Shown here: positions 46,848-59,145 of the stretch, piece by piece
How the letters are laid out: the number at the start of each line of letters is the position of its first letter
Numbering within the stretch: the first letter of the stretch is position 1
Assembly: GCA_947568835.1 (NCBI GenBank)
Contig: OX387608.1
Span: 3,448,001-3,512,000 of the forward strand
Reading direction: 5' to 3'
Length of the DNA stretch: 64,000 nucleotides
Source of the DNA: Protonemura montana
Lineage: Eukaryota > Arthropoda > Insecta > Plecoptera > Nemouridae
Notes under the pieces: model-generated
What the model was told of the DNA's origin: nothing
Databases searched by the model: none
The model's input: the letters and a program-made list of their open reading frames with translations, nothing else
Program-made: the position numbers and the translations under genes

Positions 46848-47256
46848 CCAACCCCCAACAAACGTTTATCAGGTTTTGTCGCCAGCGACAGCGTCGAGTC
46901 CAGGTATCAATGCGTACATTCCGAGTCCCGAACGCATAATTACCGACGTCGCGCGATATAAAAGACCTGACTTTACGCACTCATAAAGGGCCGCGCCAAA
47001 GTTTAGCGCCCTCCCGCCCCGCGTTCGAGACCCGGGCAGGCCCACGACAGGCATCTAATTTAAACTTTGCCCGTCGGCAGCGCCAGCCGCACGTCGACCG
47101 AGCGGCGAAAAAGTGATTTACATTTTCAAAGTAACAATTTGCTGGTAATGAACTTACTAACTTCGGTTCGCGGGTAAACAAGCATTTTCAATACTACATT
47201 TTTTCGACACTGAAAAGATAAAAAAAAATCCAAAAGACCGAAAACGGTTGAGAGAA
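45946..47256. other. Unique sequence with a 29-base poly-C run and a TATA-like site
   Basis: Poly-C at 46818-46846. GCGATATAAAAGACCTGAC near 46954-46972 resembles a TATA box next to CpG-rich sequence (46880-47100), a possible plus-strand promoter; no coding exon can be linked to it. Confidence 0.35.
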
Positions 47257-48962
47257 TCTAGAGCGGTGATTCGTAACCCTGGTATTACTGTCAGTAGCAC
47301 CGTGCTAACTAGCACCACCATAGCACCAAGCAGTGACCCCGACCTAGAGCGGTGATTCGTAACCCTGGTATTACTGTCAGTAGCACCGTGCTAACTAGCA
47401 CCACCATAGCACCAAGCAGTAACCCCGACCTAGAGCGGTGATTCGTAACCCTGGTATTACTGTCAGTAGCACCGTGCTAACTAGCACCACCATAGCACCA
47501 AGCAGTAACCCTGACCTAGAGCGGTGATTCGTAACCCTGGTATTACTGTCAGTAGCACCGTGCTAACTAGCACCACCATAGCACCAAGCAGTAACCCTGA
47601 CCTAGAGCGGTGATTCGTAACCCTGGTATTACTGTCAGTAGCACCGTGCTAACTAGCACCACCATAGCACCAAGCAGTGACCCCGACCTAGAGCGGTGAT
47701 TCGTAACCCTGGTATTACTGTCAGTAGCACCGTGCTAACTAGCACCACCATAGCACCAAGCAGTAACCCCGACCTAGAGCGGTGATTCGTAACCCTGGTA
47801 TTACTGTCAGTAGCACCGTGCTAACTAGCACCACCATAGCACCAAGCAGTAACCCCGACCTAGAGCGGTGATTCGTAACCCTGGTATTACTGTCAGTAGC
47901 ACCGTGCTAACTAGCACCACCATAGCACCAAGCAGTAACCCTGACCTAGAGCGGTGATTCGTAACCCTGGTATTACTGTCAGTAGCACCGTGCTAACTAG
48001 CACCACCATAGCACCAAGCAGTGACCCCGACCTAGAGCGGTGATTCGTAACCCTGGTATTACTGTCAGTAGCACCGTGCTAACTAGCACCACCATAGCAC
48101 CAAGCAGTGACCCCGACCTAGAGCGGTGATTCGTAACCCTGGTATTACTGTCAGTAGCACCGTGCTAACTAGCACCACCATAGCACCAAGCAGTGACCCC
48201 GACCTAGAGCGGTGATTCGTAACCCTGGTATTACTGTCAGTAGCACCGTGCTAACAAGCACCAATATAGCACCAAGCAGTAACCCCGACCTAGAGCGGTG
48301 ATTCGTAACCCTGGTATTACTGTCAGTAGCACCGTGCTAACTAGCACCACCATAGCACCAAACAGTGACCCCGACCTAGAGTGGTGATTCGTAACCCTTG
48401 TATTACTGTCAGTAGCACCGTGCTAACTAGCACCACCATAGCACCAAGCAGTAACCCTACCCTAGAGTGGTGATTCGTAACCCTGGTATTACTGTCAGTA
48501 GCACTGTACTAACTAGCACCACCATAGCACCAAGCAGTAACCCTGACCTATATAATATAATATATCATAATACCACCGGTTGTATTATGTAGCACCGTGG
48601 TAGCACCGCCAAATGACCGCTCTAGGTCGGGGTTATATAATACCACCGGTCGTATTATGTAGCACCATGGTAGCACCGCCAAATGACCGCTCTAGGTCAG
48701 GGTTATATAATACCACCGGTTGTATTATGCAGCACAATGGCAGCACCGCCAAATGACCGCTCTAGGTCGGGGTTATATAATACCACCGGTCGTTTTATGC
48801 AGCACCATGGTAGCACCACCAAATGACCGCTCTAGGTCGGGGTTATATAATACCACCGGTCGTATTATGCAGCACCATGGTAGCACCGCCAAATGACCGC
48901 TCTAGGTCGGGGTTATATAATACCACCGGTCGTTTTATGTAGCACCATGGTGGCATCGAAAA
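47257..48962 (-). mobile_element. Paired-satellite element, large copy: 86-bp array (15 units) then 70-bp array (6 units)
   Basis: 47257-48548 has about fifteen 86-bp units (CCTAGAGCGGTGATTCGTAA, GTCAGTAGCACCGTGCTAAC); 48545-48962 has about six 70-bp units (CCGCTCTAGGTCGGGGTTAT, ACCACCGGTCGTATTATG). The order and strand are the reverse complement of the 16.8-kb copy. The 86-bp units are nearly identical, so expansion or homogenisation is recent. Confidence 0.85.
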
Positions 48963-49507
48963 ATGACTGCTCTGGGAAAGGCTCCGCAAGTATCGGCTGG
49001 TACAAGATGAACCACGTCAAGCCCGTGTATAACTTTCAAGTAGTTTGCTTTTTTTGGCGGAAAAAAACTTAGGCATTGACTTACAAAAGAAACTCGATTT
49101 CCGCATGAAAACGTTCGGGAGTCGGTAAATTCCGGTGAAAAATGAAATGAAATATAAGCACAATTGAAATCACCGTTTGAAGCAGCCACTCAATGTGGTT
49201 TTTGCTGTGGTTTTGATAGGTTCGGTGGGTGGTACATGTTTGCTTTGGCGAGTCCGACCTGTTTATTCAAAGCGTTGGTAAACATTGACTCTGTCGATGT
49301 TTGCAATCTCCGAACGTCGACAGCAATGTTTATGGAGCTGTCAGCGTGACATTTTCAAAGACATGTTCTCTTTTAATTTTGTTTTCTTGCGAGTAGATAT
49401 CTCAATTGTGTGTTTAACCTTGTGAATGTTGCACAGTAAAATATTAGTTCTACACTGAACTTTATCAGCGATAGTCTTTTTTTCAAGACTTTCCAGCAAC
49501 CATCTAA
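48963..49507. other. Unique sequence, no supported gene
   Basis: Nothing recognised. Confidence 0.35.
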
Positions 49508-50116
49508 AAGGTTAAGTGGTAGAATCAACGTTTGGTAGCCATGGAGATGCTGAGATCGCCTGACAGAGCTTCTCAATTCTGCTATCTTATGTTACCACGG
49601 GTATATCATGGCCTAGCATAGGAGGTTCAATGGTAGATTCAACGTTTGGTAGCCATGGAGATGCTGAGATCACCTGACAGAGCTTCTCAATTCTGCTATC
49701 TTATGTTACCACGGGTATATCATGGCCTAGCATTGGAGGTTCAATGGCAGATTCAACGTTTGGTAGCCATAGAGATGCTGAGATCACCTGACAGAGCTTC
49801 TCAATTCTGCTATCTTATGTTACCACGGGTATATAATGGCCTAGCATAGGAGGTACAATGGTAGATTCAACGTTTGGTAGCCATGGAGATGCTGACATCA
49901 CCTGACAGAGCTTCTCAATTCTGCTATCTTATGTTACCACGGGTATATCATGACCTAGCATAGGAGGTTCAATTGTAGATTCAACGTTTGGTAGCCATGG
50001 AGATGCTGAGATCGCCTGACAGAGCTTCTCAATTCTGCTATCTTATGTTACCACGGGTATATCATGGCCAAGCATAGGAGGTTCAATGGCAGATTCAACG
50101 TTTGGTAGCCATGAAG
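49508..50116 (+). repeat. 114-bp satellite, about 5 units
   Basis: The unit has ATTCAACGTTTGGTAGCCAT, GATGCTGAGATCACCTGACA and ATGTTACCACGGGTATATCA. The inverse array lies at 52635-53755. Confidence 0.88.
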
Positions 50117-51373
50117 ATGCGTTTAGCTGCAAACAATGTTACCAATCGAAGGCTGCTTGAAGCAAGCCACGTTTGCCCGGCGACTGATTAGTAGTCTTGT
50201 GACAACAACACACCTTGTTTTTTCTATAAAATAAAACAACTGTTCCTGTTGAACTGGCATCAACTCGAGCAACTCGGCCCCGGTAACGTTTCTGTTCAAC
50301 TTTGCAACTTAACAACTTTGCCGCGCGACAAGTCAAAACAAAACGAGAGACTTTTTTTCTTCAGAACAACCTGGCTGAGAAAGCTTTAGATGTATTTTTC
50401 CTGAACGGCGATACAGCGAAGGTATATTACCTTCCGATCTTTGTCTAAATTCTTATAACATTCCTCTCATTTCCTTTGTGACACTGAATATATTAAAACT
50501 CTCTTCTTGCACTTTGCTACAAAATTAGCATGAATTTTGCCCCCCTACGCTTGGCTATTCGCCCCTCTGCGTTAAGCAATGCGTTGTTTTTTTGCTTGCT
50601 TTGAGGGGTAGAGGTGGGATGGCATCGCTTTCCCCTGTCTATCGACTCGAGATGGCGCCAAACACATCTGTCAACGTCATAACTCTTGTTATTTCCACCT
50701 TTAACTCTAAAGTTATTGCTAAAACTGTCAAAAATGAAGAATTAACAAGTCGAAGGAGATTTGTTATTATAATCAGTCTTAAGTTCTGTATAAGGCCATT
50801 TGAGAAAGACTTTTCTTGGGACACCAGCAGAACGGAAGGGGTTCCGTCCTATCCCTGATTTGTGCAAGATCTTTGCTCCACGCAATTGACATTTTTATCC
50901 TCGCAAAGTAAGTAAAGTCACGGTAATGTCACATTAGGTGGGGTTTTGGAGCGTGGTGTTTATCATTAGGTGGAAGCTTATCCCGACTTTTTCCAAAACT
51001 AAATACATTTTTAATAGCATCCTGAATAATAAAATATCAAGCTAAGTCGTCTGAGAAATTCGCGAATTTATTATAAACGTGTTCTTTAGCTGTTGCCTAG
51101 AGGCAAGAAAAATGAATTTGAAAACTCGTAACCGAGTTTCTAGCCAGGTGGCGGCCGGCGAGATTAAAAAGGTCGCGCGTTAAGCTTCAATCTATATACG
51201 GCATTAGTCGTGGAAAACTGAGCGGAGAGTCGCGATCTGGATCACGTGGGCGACGGAAGACTCGCGCTTTAAGTAGTCGCTGGGCGGGCGGAAGAAAGAG
51301 ATTGAAGTGGGGAAAACATTTTAAAATTCTCTCATCTCAGATATGTTAAAGAAAACAGCGAGCCAGAGGAAAG
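50117..51373. other. Unique sequence, no supported gene
   Basis: CpG-rich around 51140-51300; no domain or splice pair recognised. Confidence 0.35.
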
Positions 51374-51910
51374 TCATTTGACGGCGCTACTATGGTGCTA
51401 CATAATACGACCGGTGGTATTATATAACCCCGACCTAGAGCGGCCATTTGGCATTGCTACCATGGTGCTACATAATACGACCGGTGGTATTATATGACCC
51501 CGACCTAGAGCGGTCATTTGGCGGTGCTATCATGGAGCTACATAATACGACCGCCCTAGGTCGGGGTTATATAATACCACCGGTCGTATTATGTAGCACC
51601 ATGGTAGAACCACCAAATGACCACTCTAGGTCGGGGTTATCTAATACCACCGGTCGTATTATGTAGCACAATGGTAGCGCCGCCAAATGACCACTCTAGG
51701 TCGGGGTTATATAATACCACCAGTCGTATTATGTAGCACCATGGTAGCACCGCCAAATGACCGCTCTAGGTCGGGGTTATATAATACCACCGGTCGTATT
51801 ATGTAGCACCATGGTAGCACCGCCAAATGACCGCTCTAGGTCGGGGTTATATAATACCACCGGTCGTATTATGTAGCACCATGGTAGCGCCGCCAAATGA
51901 CCGCTCTAGG
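51374..51910. repeat. 70-bp satellite in a head-to-head inverted arrangement
   Basis: About 2.5 units run forward to 51553 (GACCGCCCTAGG), where the orientation flips, and about five units run in reverse to 51910. No 86-bp units are attached, so this copy has the same end on both sides. Confidence 0.85.
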
Positions 51911-52634
51911 TAAGACCCCAGAGTAAGATCTCTAATCTTAAATCAAATCAAAGACTTACCTCTCGCTAGTTCGAACTGCTGCTGCGTCGGGCGTAACGTG
52001 TTGAGCGTCTGGAAAACAAGAGAGAGTCGTCTTGAAAGTCTGCGTCTTTGTGTTGTAAGGGCACAGTTTTGATTGGCTGAGCTCCAATCAGCGGGTTGAC
52101 TGACTCAAAGATGTTGTCCACAAAGTCGACCAGAACAGGAACAATATTTAAAAAATATTTACCATTTTTTCACGTTTTTAAAGACTCATTTCTACTTCAT
52201 ATAATCTTAGCACTAGCTTTGAAAAAAATCAGTTTAAAACTGGCTTTTTAGGACAATGTAAAAAAAACTTGACGTGTATCAATCACCCTTGATAAATTAA
52301 CAAGCACAAGTCGCGAAACTTCACGATAATTAGCTGTTTTTACACAGCATCCACAGCCCGGCTGTAAATAAAAAGTATCTTTTTTACAGAGCAAGTGTTT
52401 TTATTAGCAACTCGTTTAAGCACAGATAAAAACAATAATAATTTCCAGATTCACTCCGACTTCTGTTTGTTTCCAGCCACCGCCTGGTGTGTTACTTTCC
52501 ACCCTTTGTTTGTTCAGAGCAAACAAGTCTGCTGTGTTCGCGTGCTGTGATTGGATAGCGTCAAGTCGGCAAGAATCTTTGGAGCGATGCGATTGGTAAT
52601 GCGTTAGGTTATGTTACACGATACAAAAGTAACA
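51911..52634. other. Unique sequence holding one candidate minus-strand exon
   Basis: Apart from the 51960-52008 exon, it is AT-rich with nothing else recognised. Confidence 0.35.
51960..52008 (-). CDS. Candidate 49-base internal exon, unidentified gene
   Basis: The minus strand has an excellent acceptor (CTCTCTTGTTTTCCAG) and donor (GAGAG/GTAAGT) 49 bases apart. The exon reads TLNTLRPTQQQFELAR with one base left over. The signal strength at both ends and the protein-like composition argue for a real exon. The 3' splice partner may be the candidate at 41524-41574, which fits the phase. Neighbouring satellites would then lie in its introns. No family recognised. Confidence 0.42.
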
Positions 52635-53755
52635 CGTGGTAACATAAGATAGCAGAATTGATAAGTTCTGTCAGGCGATCTCAGCATCTCCATGGCTACC
52701 AAACGTTGAATCTACCATTGTACCTCCTATGCTAGGCCATGATATACCCGTGGTAACATAAGATAGCAGAATTGAGAAGCTCTGTCAGGCGATCTCAGCA
52801 TCTCCATGGCTACCAAACGTTGAATCTACCATTGTACCTCCTATGCTAGGCCATGATATATCCGTGGTAACATAAGATAGCAGAATTGAGAAGCTCTGTC
52901 AGGCGATCTCAGCATCTCCATGGCTACCAAACGTTGAATCTACCATTGTACCTCCTATGCTAGGCCATGATATACCCGTGGTAACATGAGATAGCAGAAT
53001 TGAGAAGCTCTGTCAGGCGATCTCAGCATCTCCATGGCTACCAAACGTTGAATCTACCACTGAACCTCCTTTGCTAGGCCATGATATACCCGTGGTAACA
53101 TAAGATAGCAGAATTGAGAAGCTCTGTCAGGTGATCTCAGCATCTCCATGGCTACCAAACGTTTAATCTACCATTGAACCTCCTATACTAGGCCATAATA
53201 TACCCGTGGTAACATAAGATAGCAGAATTGAGAAGCTCTGTCAGGCGATCTCAGCATCTCCATGGCTACCAAACGTTTAATCTACCATTGAACCTCCTAT
53301 ACTAGGCCATAATATACCCGTGGTAACATAAGATAGCAGAATTGAGAAGCTCTGTCAGGCGATCTCAGCATCTCCATTGCCACCAAGCGTTGAATCTACC
53401 ATTGAACCTCCTATACTACGCCATGATATACCCGTGGTAATATATGATAGCAGAATTGAGAAGCTCTCTCAGGCGATCTCAGCATCTCCATGGCTACCAA
53501 ACGTTGAATCTACCATTGAACCTCCTATGCTAGGCCATGAAATACCCGTGGTAACATAAGATAGCAGAATTGAGAAGCTCTGTCAGGCGATCTCAGCATC
53601 TCCATGGCTACCAAACGTTGAATCTACCATTGAACCTCCTATGCTAGGCCATGATATACCAGTGGTAACATAAGATAGCACAATTGAGAAGCTCTGTCAG
53701 GCGATCTCAGCATCTCCATGGCTATCAAACGTTGAAACTACCATAGAATCTCCTA
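52635..53755 (-). repeat. 114-bp satellite, about 10 units, inverted relative to 49.5 kb
   Basis: GATCTCAGCATCTCCATGGC, ACCAAACGTTGAATCTACC and AAGATAGCAGAATTGAGAAG recur every 114 bp (for example 52681, 52795, 52909). Confidence 0.9.
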
Positions 53756-55289
53756 TGCTTGATGGTATTTTTTGTTTTCAATGTGAATTAGAAGCAATAT
53801 ACTCGAAGGCCCAGTTCTGCAATATCTAGCAACTGGTGTTTAGGATCTTGATATAAGTATCTGATTGGCTGTGTCCATAAATATAAGTCTTTAATTTAAC
53901 GAACTGTTACTTTTTTAACCAGCCATTGTTAAACTGGCCTTCAATGGCCTTCAATGTGTCTAGATGCAAGTATCTAGAAATCCCGTCCCCCCATTGCATC
54001 AAACTGTAAACGTTCGAGCCGTCATAGACCAGCCAGCGATAAGGCCGCTATCTGTAATGTAGTTCCGCCCCGACGACCTTCACGTCCGAATGAAGCCCTG
54101 AGGGAAGTAATCTCTGCTCCCCGTATCGCTCCAACCGAAGTGCACCTCGTTAGAGGCTGGTCGACGAATCGCTGTCGCAAACAATGCGATATATCGACCC
54201 CTAGAGGGTGGGGTTGAGGGGGGGGGGGCGTTGCTTTGAGACGTCGAAAGAAGCATTACAATGGCAGTCTTTCATGGTTCGGAGGTCATGGTACCGGGAG
54301 GCCGACAAGGGATGAAATTAGCCGCCATTTTAATGGGCGCTGTCGTATTGTGTTTGGATGAGAGTAACGAGGGATAAATTTGAGTTTAAGGAGTGATCAA
54401 GAAAGTTTTTTTCCCCCCTGTATGTTTGTTTTGTATGCTGGCGGTTACATTTCTTGTGAAGATCACTTATCGTACCACAGACTTGGATAGCAAAGTTGGT
54501 AGAGCAACCGACCGGCAGTTGAGAGGTTCCGGGTTCGTATCCCGGGTTAGTAGCATAGGGTAGCCCAGTTCCAGACCCAGCGTAGATAACCTGACCTATC
54601 GTCCAGAAAACCAAAAATCTTGGAACTGGTTTGCAAGTTAATTAGGACACCGTGAAAATATGAAGCTTCACGATTGAGATGTTTCCCTGCTTGCTGAATA
54701 TTAGAATACCTAAATGACTGGAACCCAGAGTTTACTTAGTAACTTAACTGGAAATTGTAATACCGGCCCATAAGTGTCTTCATCATGGTGGTTAATTTCC
54801 CTATCATGATGGTGACCACGCATATCAAAGATACGATCATTGATGAAGCCTATCATCAATATATATTATCTTTGATCAAACAGCTCCCAATCATTTTTAA
54901 CGACGCTGCGTATATTAAGAACTTGTTCACTTGTCATTGTTTAACGACGCACTGTCCATTACGAAGAAATTGCAAATGTATATACGTTAGAGTAGCGGTT
55001 GAACGTCATTATGATACCAGGTGTTAACGATGACGTCAGTGCTCATTTATTTCCATCGATAGTGACGTAGTCATGACGTGATGGTATTTTTACGAGTCCA
55101 GGGGTTCACGACTCTGATAACGGCGAGGCGTGGGTGTTGATTGACATTCTCTAGCCGATCCAACGTTGCCAGGTGTGCGGTGGCCTGCTCCTGTCGAAGT
55201 GCACAATGGCCAAGCCATTGATAAATGGTTAAGTCATAGATAGTTAAATTGGTGAGCGTGGGAAGGAAAGGTACATGACCACATGGCAT
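53756..55289. other. Unique sequence with a tRNA-like SINE
   Basis: A G-run lies near 54218. Around 54100-54180 the minus strand reads a protein-like stretch (NEVHFGWSDTGSRDYFPQG) without splice support, perhaps a relic. The tRNA-like element is listed separately. Confidence 0.35.
54483..54620 (+). mobile_element. tRNA-derived SINE copy, different family
   Basis: TAGCAAAGTTGGTAGAGCA fits box A and GGTTCGTATCC fits box B at tRNA spacing (54488-54542). The acceptor ends do not pair, so it is a tRNA-derived element head, not a working tRNA. It continues AGGGTAGCCCAGTTCCAG. Confidence 0.55.
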
Positions 55290-57047
55290 GTTACTGGTCC
55301 CAACAAACCTGGATAGCGGTTGCCATGGAGAGACTTTACAGCCGAGACCGCCATCTTGCGAGTCCCTGATTTTCAGGTCTCTCAAAGATCCTGTGTTCTT
55401 TTAAGCGTTTTCGTCAGTTGTTTTCGTAGTTTTTGTAGTTTTCACCGCTTGAATGGTCAAAAATATGTTGAAAAAGTGTTTATAAAACACTAAAATTAGC
55501 ATAAAAATCATAGGGACATCTTGGAATTAGACTCTACCTGTTGCCAAAACTGGATGCCTGACTTCAAGTTTGATCAGCTGGCTGGATCCTAAGCTCTATC
55601 CAGGTTATTTGAGATCAGCTGGCTGGATCCTATGCTCTATCCAGGTTATTTGAGATCAGCTGGCTGGATCCTAAGCTCTATCCAGGTTATTTGAGATCAG
55701 CTGGCTGGATCCTATGCTCTATCCAGGTTATTTGAGATCAGCTGGCTGGATCCTATGCTCTATCCAGGTTATTTGAGATCAGCTGGCTGGATCCTATGCT
55801 CTATCCAGGTTATTTGAGATCAGCTGGCTGGATCCTATGCTCTATCCAGGTTATTTGAGATCAGCTGGCTGGATCCTATGCTCTATCCAGGTTATTTGAG
55901 ATCAGCTGGCTGGATCCTAAGCTCTATCCAGGTTATTTGAGATCAGCTGGCTGGATCCTATGCTCTATCCAGGTTATTTGAGATCAGCTGGCTGGATCCT
56001 ATGCTCTATCCAGGTTATTTGAGATCAGCTGGCTGGATCCTATGCTCTATCCAGGTTATTTGAGATCAGCTGGCTGGATCCTATGCTCTATCCAGGTTAT
56101 TTGAGATCAGCTGGCTGGATCCTATGCTCTATCCAGGTTATTTGAGATCAGCTGGCTGGATCCTATGCTCTATCCAGGTTATTTGAGATCAGCTGGCTGG
56201 ATCCTAAGCTCTATCCAGGTTATTTGAGATCAGCTGGCTGGATCCTATGCTCTATCCAGGTTATTTGAGATCAGCTGGCTGGATCCTATGCTCTATCCAG
56301 GTTATTTGAGATCAGCTGGCTGGATCCTATGCTCTATCCAGGTTATTTGAGATCAGCTGGCTGGATCCTATGCTCTATCCAGGTTATTTAAGATCAGCTG
56401 ACTGGATCCTATGCTCTATCTAGGTTATTTAAGATCAGCTGACTGGATCCTATGCTCTATCCAGGTTATTTAAGATCAGCTGACTGGATCCTATGCTCTA
56501 TCCAGGTTATTTTAGATCAGCTGGCTGGATCCTAAGCTCTATCCAGGTTATTTGAGATCAGCTGGCTGGATCCTAAGCTCTATCCAGGTTATTTGAGATC
56601 AGCTGGCTGGATCCTATGCTCTATCCAGGTTATTTGAGATCAGCTGGCTGGATCCTATGCTCTATCCAGGTTATTTGAGATCAGCTGGCTGGATCCTATG
56701 CTCTATCCAGGTTATTTGAGATCAGCTGGCTGGATCCTAAGCTCTATCCAGGTTATTTGAGATCAGCTGGCTGGATCCTATGCTCTATCCAGGTTATTTG
56801 AGATCAGCTGGCTGGATCCTATGCTCTATCCAGGTTATTTGAGATCAGCTGGCTGGATCCTATGCTCTATCCAGGTTATTTGAGATCAGCTGGCTGGATC
56901 CTATGCTCTATCCAGGTTATTTGAGATCAGCTGGCTGGATCCTATGCTCTATCCAGGTTATTTGAGATCAGCTGATTGGATCCTATGCTCTATCCAGGTT
57001 ATTTGAGATCAGCTGGCTGGATCCTATGCTCTATCCAGGTTATTTGA
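55290..57047 (-). mobile_element. 41-bp-family element with the longest array (about 36 units)
   Basis: Body at 55290-55570 (ACCGCCATCTT at 55347-55357, CCTGTTGCCAAAACTGG), then array 55570-57047. Units are the most uniform in the window. The variant CCTAAGCTC recurs at intervals, and a block bearing TAAGATCAGCTGACTGG is confined to 56385-56520, so internal history is readable. Confidence 0.85.
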
Positions 57048-57740
57048 AGATGCAGTTCAAGCATTGCAATGTTGAGTGGTTGGTGGGACCGGCTGAGTGG
57101 TGTCTGGTGGATGGTGTGGAAGGGGGCAAGGGGTCAAAGTCATTGCCGACGGCGGGTAGGATTATACTCTCCGGTTCAAGCGATGGGAGTTCGAGTCTGG
57201 AGCCGGGGGCTTGCTCACAGTTCCTAATTGATTTAGTTTGTAACGCTCGACAATTGTCGGGAGAACAAGCGAGAAATCAGCCGGCAGGCACGAGGCGTTT
57301 GACTCTCAAGGGGAGGGCGTTTAACGATGCAAAACATACGTGGCTTGAGGTCGAGTGTAAAGCGATGCGTGGAGTGAAGTATTTTGAGCAAAAAACAATC
57401 TGTGAATTTGGGTTAAACCATCTAAAATTATAGTGAGAATGAGCTGCAAAAAATGTGAATTTTAGCTCAAAACGAGCTTATAATTAACTTAAAGATTGCT
57501 GAAAATAATGACTACCTACGCTAAAAGCTAATTTCAAAAAAGCCAAAAACTCTATCATTTCAAGCCCAACAAATGACCATTAGACGCAATAAATCAGATT
57601 TTAATAGCTTTAAAAAATGGACATAGCGTTTCTAATTATAAAATACTATGCACATTGCATCGTTTGCAATTTAAATCAGTTTTTACAGCATAAAACGCAT
57701 CCAACGTCAAATTTTTTGTTACTTAAAATTGACAGGTTGT
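57048..57740. other. Unique sequence, no supported gene
   Basis: A 135-codon plus frame starts inside the satellite and runs to 57433; no motif recognised. 57630-57690 resembles the tail flank of the tRNA-containing element. Confidence 0.35.
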
Positions 57741-57975
57741 GACATGGTATGAACGTCACTAGGATCAGAGTGACTGTGAGTATTCACAGCCTCTTGGTTC
57801 TACTCTTTGGAGATCCGTCATTCTCATCAAATACACTAAAATTTTCTCAAAAATTAAGTGTCCAAGTAGCTCGATTGGTAAGAGCAACACCTGCGACAGA
57901 TGGAAATCGGAGTTCAAGTCCCCGTTTGAACAACAATTTTTGAGAGGTTATTAGTTTTCCTAATAATAAGTGTTC
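57741..57975 (+). mobile_element. tRNA-containing short element, second copy
   Basis: A shared 5' part (ATCAGAGTGACTGTGAGTAT, CTCTTGGTTCTACTC, TCATTCTCATCAAATACAC), the tRNA-like segment 57860-57932 (TAGCTCGATTGGTAAGAGCA, AGTTCAAGTCC), and the 3' flank CAATTTTTGAGAGGTTATTA. Confidence 0.72.
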
Positions 57976-58485
57976 AAATTACTCAAAACCAGCTCAAAAC
58001 AGGCTCAAAAATCGGCCCAGACACGTGCTTTACAGCTTTGAGTAGAAACTTTCCGACGACTTAATGAGATGCCATACAAAATCAACGAATAGAAAATAAA
58101 TTTTTCGAAAAAAATAAAGCTACAAAAAAAAAGCACTTCCCATTAAAACCATTTTAGCGTTGGCTGGAATTAGAAATGCACCAGTGTGCTCTGGGTTGGA
58201 GAGAGAGACGGAGAGCATTTAGCATGACAACAAGCTTCTTTCTCAGTCACTCTAGTGGTGAGCTCTAGTGCTGCGTCCGACCAAACTACCATTAGCAGGC
58301 GCGGGGATTATTACACATTTCTGTGCACGTCGCAGCCGACGCATTTTTTCATTATTGTGTAGCTATAATGCCGTGCAGAAGTTGCCAGAGGAATCCCATC
58401 GCAGCGAGGAGGACAGTTTCACTAGCTTTTCAACTCAGCATCCTCCAAACATTTACCTAGTTTTTCTTGAAGAGAGAGACCGAAC
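57976..58485. other. Unique sequence, no supported gene
   Basis: Nothing recognised. Confidence 0.35.
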
Positions 58486-59135
58486 GGTTTGGCGTGTTGG
58501 AAACACCGGTTCTCGTTAGATCACGGAGGTTAAGCGACACTGCGCTGGGTCAGGTATTGGATGGGTGACCATCATACACATGACCAGTTCTGTTCGGGAG
58601 AGAGGTTGGAGGGATGAAAGTTAAGCAACACTACGCTGGGTCAGGTATTGGATGGGTGACCATTATACACATGACCAGTTCTGTTCGGGAGAGAGGTTGG
58701 AGGGATGAAAGTTAAGCAACACTGCGCTGAGTCAAGTATTAGATGGGTGACCATCATACACATGACCAGTTCTGTTCGGGAGAGAGGTTGGAGGGATGAA
58801 AGTTAAGCAACACTGCGCTGAGTCAGGTATTGGATGGGTGACCATCATACACATGACCAGTTCTGTTCGGGAGAGAGGCTGGAGGGATGAAAGTTAGCAC
58901 AGCAACTTCACTCGCCTTGCTTATCAACCTCTCAACAGCATGGATTAGTGGAGGAATCCTGTTGTTCGAGTTGTACCGTCCTTCAGAAGGGACGTTAAGC
59001 CGGTGGTCCCCTTGGTGCGCTTCGACAGGAGTAGGCTACGTGCCACCACCGGGTTTCCCCTCCTGCCTTCTTGACTATGTTAGGTGTATCATCATCATCA
59101 TCATTCACTCATTCACCGACGCCATTAGACCAAGG
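58486..59135 (+). mobile_element. 5S-derived SINE, 4 tandem 5S segments
   Basis: The head GACCGAACGGTTTGGCGTGT and GTTGGAAACACCGGTTCTCG is the best 5' end in the window. Four 91-bp units, then the body; the tail is cut at GACGCCATTAGACCA. Confidence 0.88.
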
Positions 59136-59145
59136 ATCCATTAGA

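Noticed and set aside
54100..54185. Minus-strand peptide NEVHFGWSDTGSRDYFPQG
   Set aside because: Protein-like, but no proper acceptor or donor and a stop soon after; at most a relic.
54330..54614. 94-codon minus-strand frame with SGTGLPYATNPGYEPGTSQL
   Set aside because: It is the antisense reading of the tRNA-derived SINE.
2821..57047. CRISPR arrays among the regular short repeats
   Set aside because: Repeats are contiguous with no unique spacers, and the DNA is clearly eukaryotic.
57026..57433. 135-codon frame running out of the 41-bp array
   Set aside because: Begins inside satellite sequence and has no recognisable motif.
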